From Zhuqueibacter pondensis (lineage in GTDB: Bacteria; Zhuqueibacterota; Zhuqueibacteria; Zhuqueibacterales; Zhuqueibacteraceae): a DNA stretch of 64,000 nt. Location of the stretch: the NCBI GenBank assembly GCA_034505955.1, contig JAPDQK010000005.1, positions 62,001-126,000 of the forward strand. Direction: 5' to 3'. Shown piece after piece: positions 62,349 to 64,000 of the stretch (the stretch's first letter is position 1; every line of letters begins with the position of its first letter). The notes under the pieces are model-generated. The model was not told the DNA's origin and searched no databases. It saw only the letters and a program-made list of their open reading frames with translations. The position numbers and the translations under genes are program-made.

Positions 62349-62902
62349 CCAGTTTATGTGAAAATGCAAAATGTAGTTGTAAAATAAATATTGCACGTGA
62401 GCTCGAAGAAGTATGTAGAGTACCTAATTCTTGCTCATTCACCCTATGCAAAACCTTGTTATTTTTGGTGCAGAATTTTGCATATTTTTACTATTTGGAA
62501 ACGTCTTTTCCAATAATTCGCACTTGTCTTAATATTCATGAAAACATCTACTTATATGTTCTTTGTGGCTGAGTAAGGTCTGCTGGCAAAAAGTTTGCAG
62601 TTGATATTAGGGCTTTTAATATAGGTCACTTTTCCTTCCCAAAATCTGAATGAGTCAACTCTCTCTCTGCGCGTGTCAAGATATTTGACATAGGATCTAT
62701 TTCGCGAGTTGTCTATAGGATCTGTCAATTATTTCTTGGCTGTTCAAACCATTTTTAAAGCGGAAGTTCAAGTGCGAGATTATCTGGTGTGCACTTGAGA
62801 CCGCGATGATTTTTTTATTCTATTTATTAATTGTTCCAACCTGGCCGGAGACCTTTTACCGCGCCAGGTGGTCAACTTTTAACTCATGCAGGAGGAGGTT
62901 AC
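62349..62902. other. AT-rich upstream region of the SusC gene
   Basis: These 554 bases are AT-rich and carry no gene that I can support. They should hold the promoter and 5' leader of the SusC-family gene; I could not pick a definite box. A stop-rich composition in all frames rules out a missing anti-sigma or regulator gene here. Confidence 0.5.
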
Positions 62903-64000
62903 ATGATGAGTAAGTTTCTCTTCAGAGCCTTTATTTATGCCGTTGTTTTGATGCTGCCAGGCTGGCTATTTGCTCAAGGCATCACGATCAACGGCAAAGT
63001 AACAGACGAGGCTGGCTCTCCTCTACCCGGAGCCAACGTCATTCTTGTCGGATTCGACCTCGGCTCCGCCACTGATGTCGAGGGGAACTACACTTTCCTG
63101 GTACCGGCCGACAAAGCCAGAGGACAACTGGCGAACCTCACGGCGCGGTATATCGGCTATCGGGCCAAATCCGTGAGAATTACGCTCTCGCCCGGGACGA
63201 TTACCCAAAACTTTGCATTGGAAGAAGACATCCTGAACATGGGCGAGATCGTCGTTACGGGCATGGGTGAAACGACGGAGAAGTACAAGCTGGGAGTGAC
63301 GATCAACAAGGTTGAACCTCAACTCGTCACCCAAGCCAACGAGGTGAACGTCATCGAAGCCTTGGCAGCGAAAGCGCCCAATGTCGAAGTCACGGCTTCC
63401 AGCGGTGACCCTGGAGCCAGCTCGTACATTCGCATCCGCGGCGCACACTCGCTGACCGGCGGCACGCAACCTTTGATCGTGGTTGACGGCATCCCGATCA
63501 GTAACGCCACGATTGGCAACACCGTTGGTGGCATCGGCGGTGCGCAAAACCGGGCCATCGATATCAATCCGGAGGACATTGCCTCGATTGATATTTTGAA
63601 GGGCGCGGCCTCTTCGGCAGTTTATGGCTCGCGGGCAGCCAATGGCGTGGTGTTGATTACCACCAAGCGCGGCCAGGCCGGAAAGGTGAATGCTTCCTAC
63701 AAGATTTCGTATTCATTTGATGAGCTCAACAAGAGGATCCCCTTGCAGAAGCGCTTTGGCCAGGGTGTCGGTGGCGCTGCCAGTACCACCAGCCCATTCT
63801 CCTGGGGCCCGGAGCTTGCGCCTGGTACTCCGGTTTTTGATCACTTTGATGAAATCTTCGAAACCGGGCATATTTTCGAGAATACCTTGACGCTCTCGGG
63901 CGGAAATCAGAACACGACGTTTTTCCTTTCCACCGGACGGCTGAATCAGAATGGCATCACCATTGGTGACAAGGACTATGTCAAAAACAACGTCCGCCTG
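62903..64000 (+). CDS. SusC/RagA-family TonB-dependent outer-membrane receptor, 3' end cut by window edge
   Basis: The 366 residues in the window form the N-terminal part of a SusC-type receptor of about 1000. A signal peptide (MMSKFLFRAFIYAVVLMLPG, with WLFAQ at the cleavage end) is followed by a carboxypeptidase-like beta-sandwich (ITINGKVTDEAGSPLPGANV ... ALEED), then the plug domain with GASSYIRIRGAHSLTGGTQP, PLIVVDGIPIS and DILKGAASSAVYGSRAANGV, all family signatures. GGAGGAGG lies four bases before ATG 62903. It probably imports large ligands with a SusD partner that would lie past the right edge. Confidence 0.94.
   Translation, partial: MMSKFLFRAFIYAVVLMLPGWLFAQGITINGKVTDEAGSPLPGANVILVGFDLGSATDVEGNYTFLVPADKARGQLANLTARYIGYRAKSVRITLSPGTITQNFALEEDILNMGEIVVTGMGETTEKYKLGVTINKVEPQLVTQANEVNVIEALAAKAPNVEVTASSGDPGASSYIRIRGAHSLTGGTQPLIVVDGIPISNATIGNTVGGIGGAQNRAIDINPEDIASIDILKGAASSAVYGSRAANGVVLITTKRGQAGKVNASYKISYSFDELNKRIPLQKRFGQGVGGAASTTSPFSWGPELAPGTPVFDHFDEIFETGHIFENTLTLSGGNQNTTFFLSTGRLNQNGITIGDKDYVKNNVRL

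Overview
The window looks like a chromosomal segment of a Gram-negative, probably anaerobic or facultative bacterium of the FCB / candidate-phylum type (Bacteroidota-, Calditrichota- or KSB1-like). The evidence is a SusC/RagA-type TonB receptor, an outer-membrane TolC-family protein, an MglA/roadblock GTPase module, an SDR-type threonine dehydrogenase paired with kbl, a glycyl radical enzyme, and many short palindromic intergenic repeats. No rRNA, tRNA, CRISPR array, phage or complete insertion sequence was seen. The phylum assignment is inference from gene content only.

Layout. 1-5.2 kb (minus): gcvP (cut by the left edge), gcvH, accC, accB. 5.4-9.2 kb (minus): a rhamnulose-1-phosphate aldolase/dehydrogenase fusion and rhamnulokinase. 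9.3-21.8 kb (minus): a secreted S37 prolyl peptidase, an M24 Xaa-Pro peptidase, a POT peptide transporter, a proline-racemase-family protein with the Cys/Thr signature of trans-3-hydroxy-L-proline dehydratase, the glycyl radical trans-4-hydroxy-L-proline dehydratase HypD, its radical SAM activase, proline dehydrogenase, a DapA-family aldolase and a zinc alcohol dehydrogenase. 21.8-24.0 kb (minus): kbl and an SDR threonine dehydrogenase. 24.3 kb: rpsT. 24.8-32.4 kb (plus): MscS channel, mannosyl-3-phosphoglycerate phosphatase, priA, a metallophosphoesterase, and roadblock-MglA-roadblock. 32.5-42.2 kb: a Cus-type copper/silver efflux locus (zinc ribbon protein, HMA lipoprotein, CusA, CusB, TolC-family protein, Cys-rich protein) on the minus strand, interleaved with plus-strand small genes including a tandem pair of retropepsin-like proteins. 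42.9-51.5 kb (plus): a secreted unknown, gamma-glutamyltransferase, a membrane protein with a macro-domain protein, Maf, two HicA/HicB modules with a PIN-gene remnant between them, and carbamoyltransferase-SxtJ-DUF5989. 52.2-54.3 kb: an MltD-like LysM transglycosylase. 54.8-58.3 kb (minus): a CUT2 sugar ABC transporter. 58.5-60.7 kb: an S9A oligopeptidase. 60.8-62.0 kb (minus): ackA. 62.9 kb to the right edge: the 5' part of a SusC-family receptor.

How the genes may work together. The most coherent story is use of proline- and hydroxyproline-rich peptides such as collagen or gelatin. A secreted prolyl peptidase would release short peptides, POT would import them, and the M24 peptidase would split Xaa-Pro bonds. 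Trans-3-Hyp dehydratase, HypD with its activase, and ProDH would then convert 3-Hyp, 4-Hyp and Pro. Threonine (Tdh/Kbl) and glycine (GcvP/GcvH) catabolism lie on the same strand nearby, and glycine is a third of collagen. Each enzyme is known on its own; the grouping and the collagen reading are inference.

Intergenic DNA carries several repeat families: a 99-bp element with 11-bp terminal inverted repeats present twice in opposite orientation, a 200-bp element with inverted ends, and arrays of a degenerate GAGTAN hexamer that fold into hairpins at three places.
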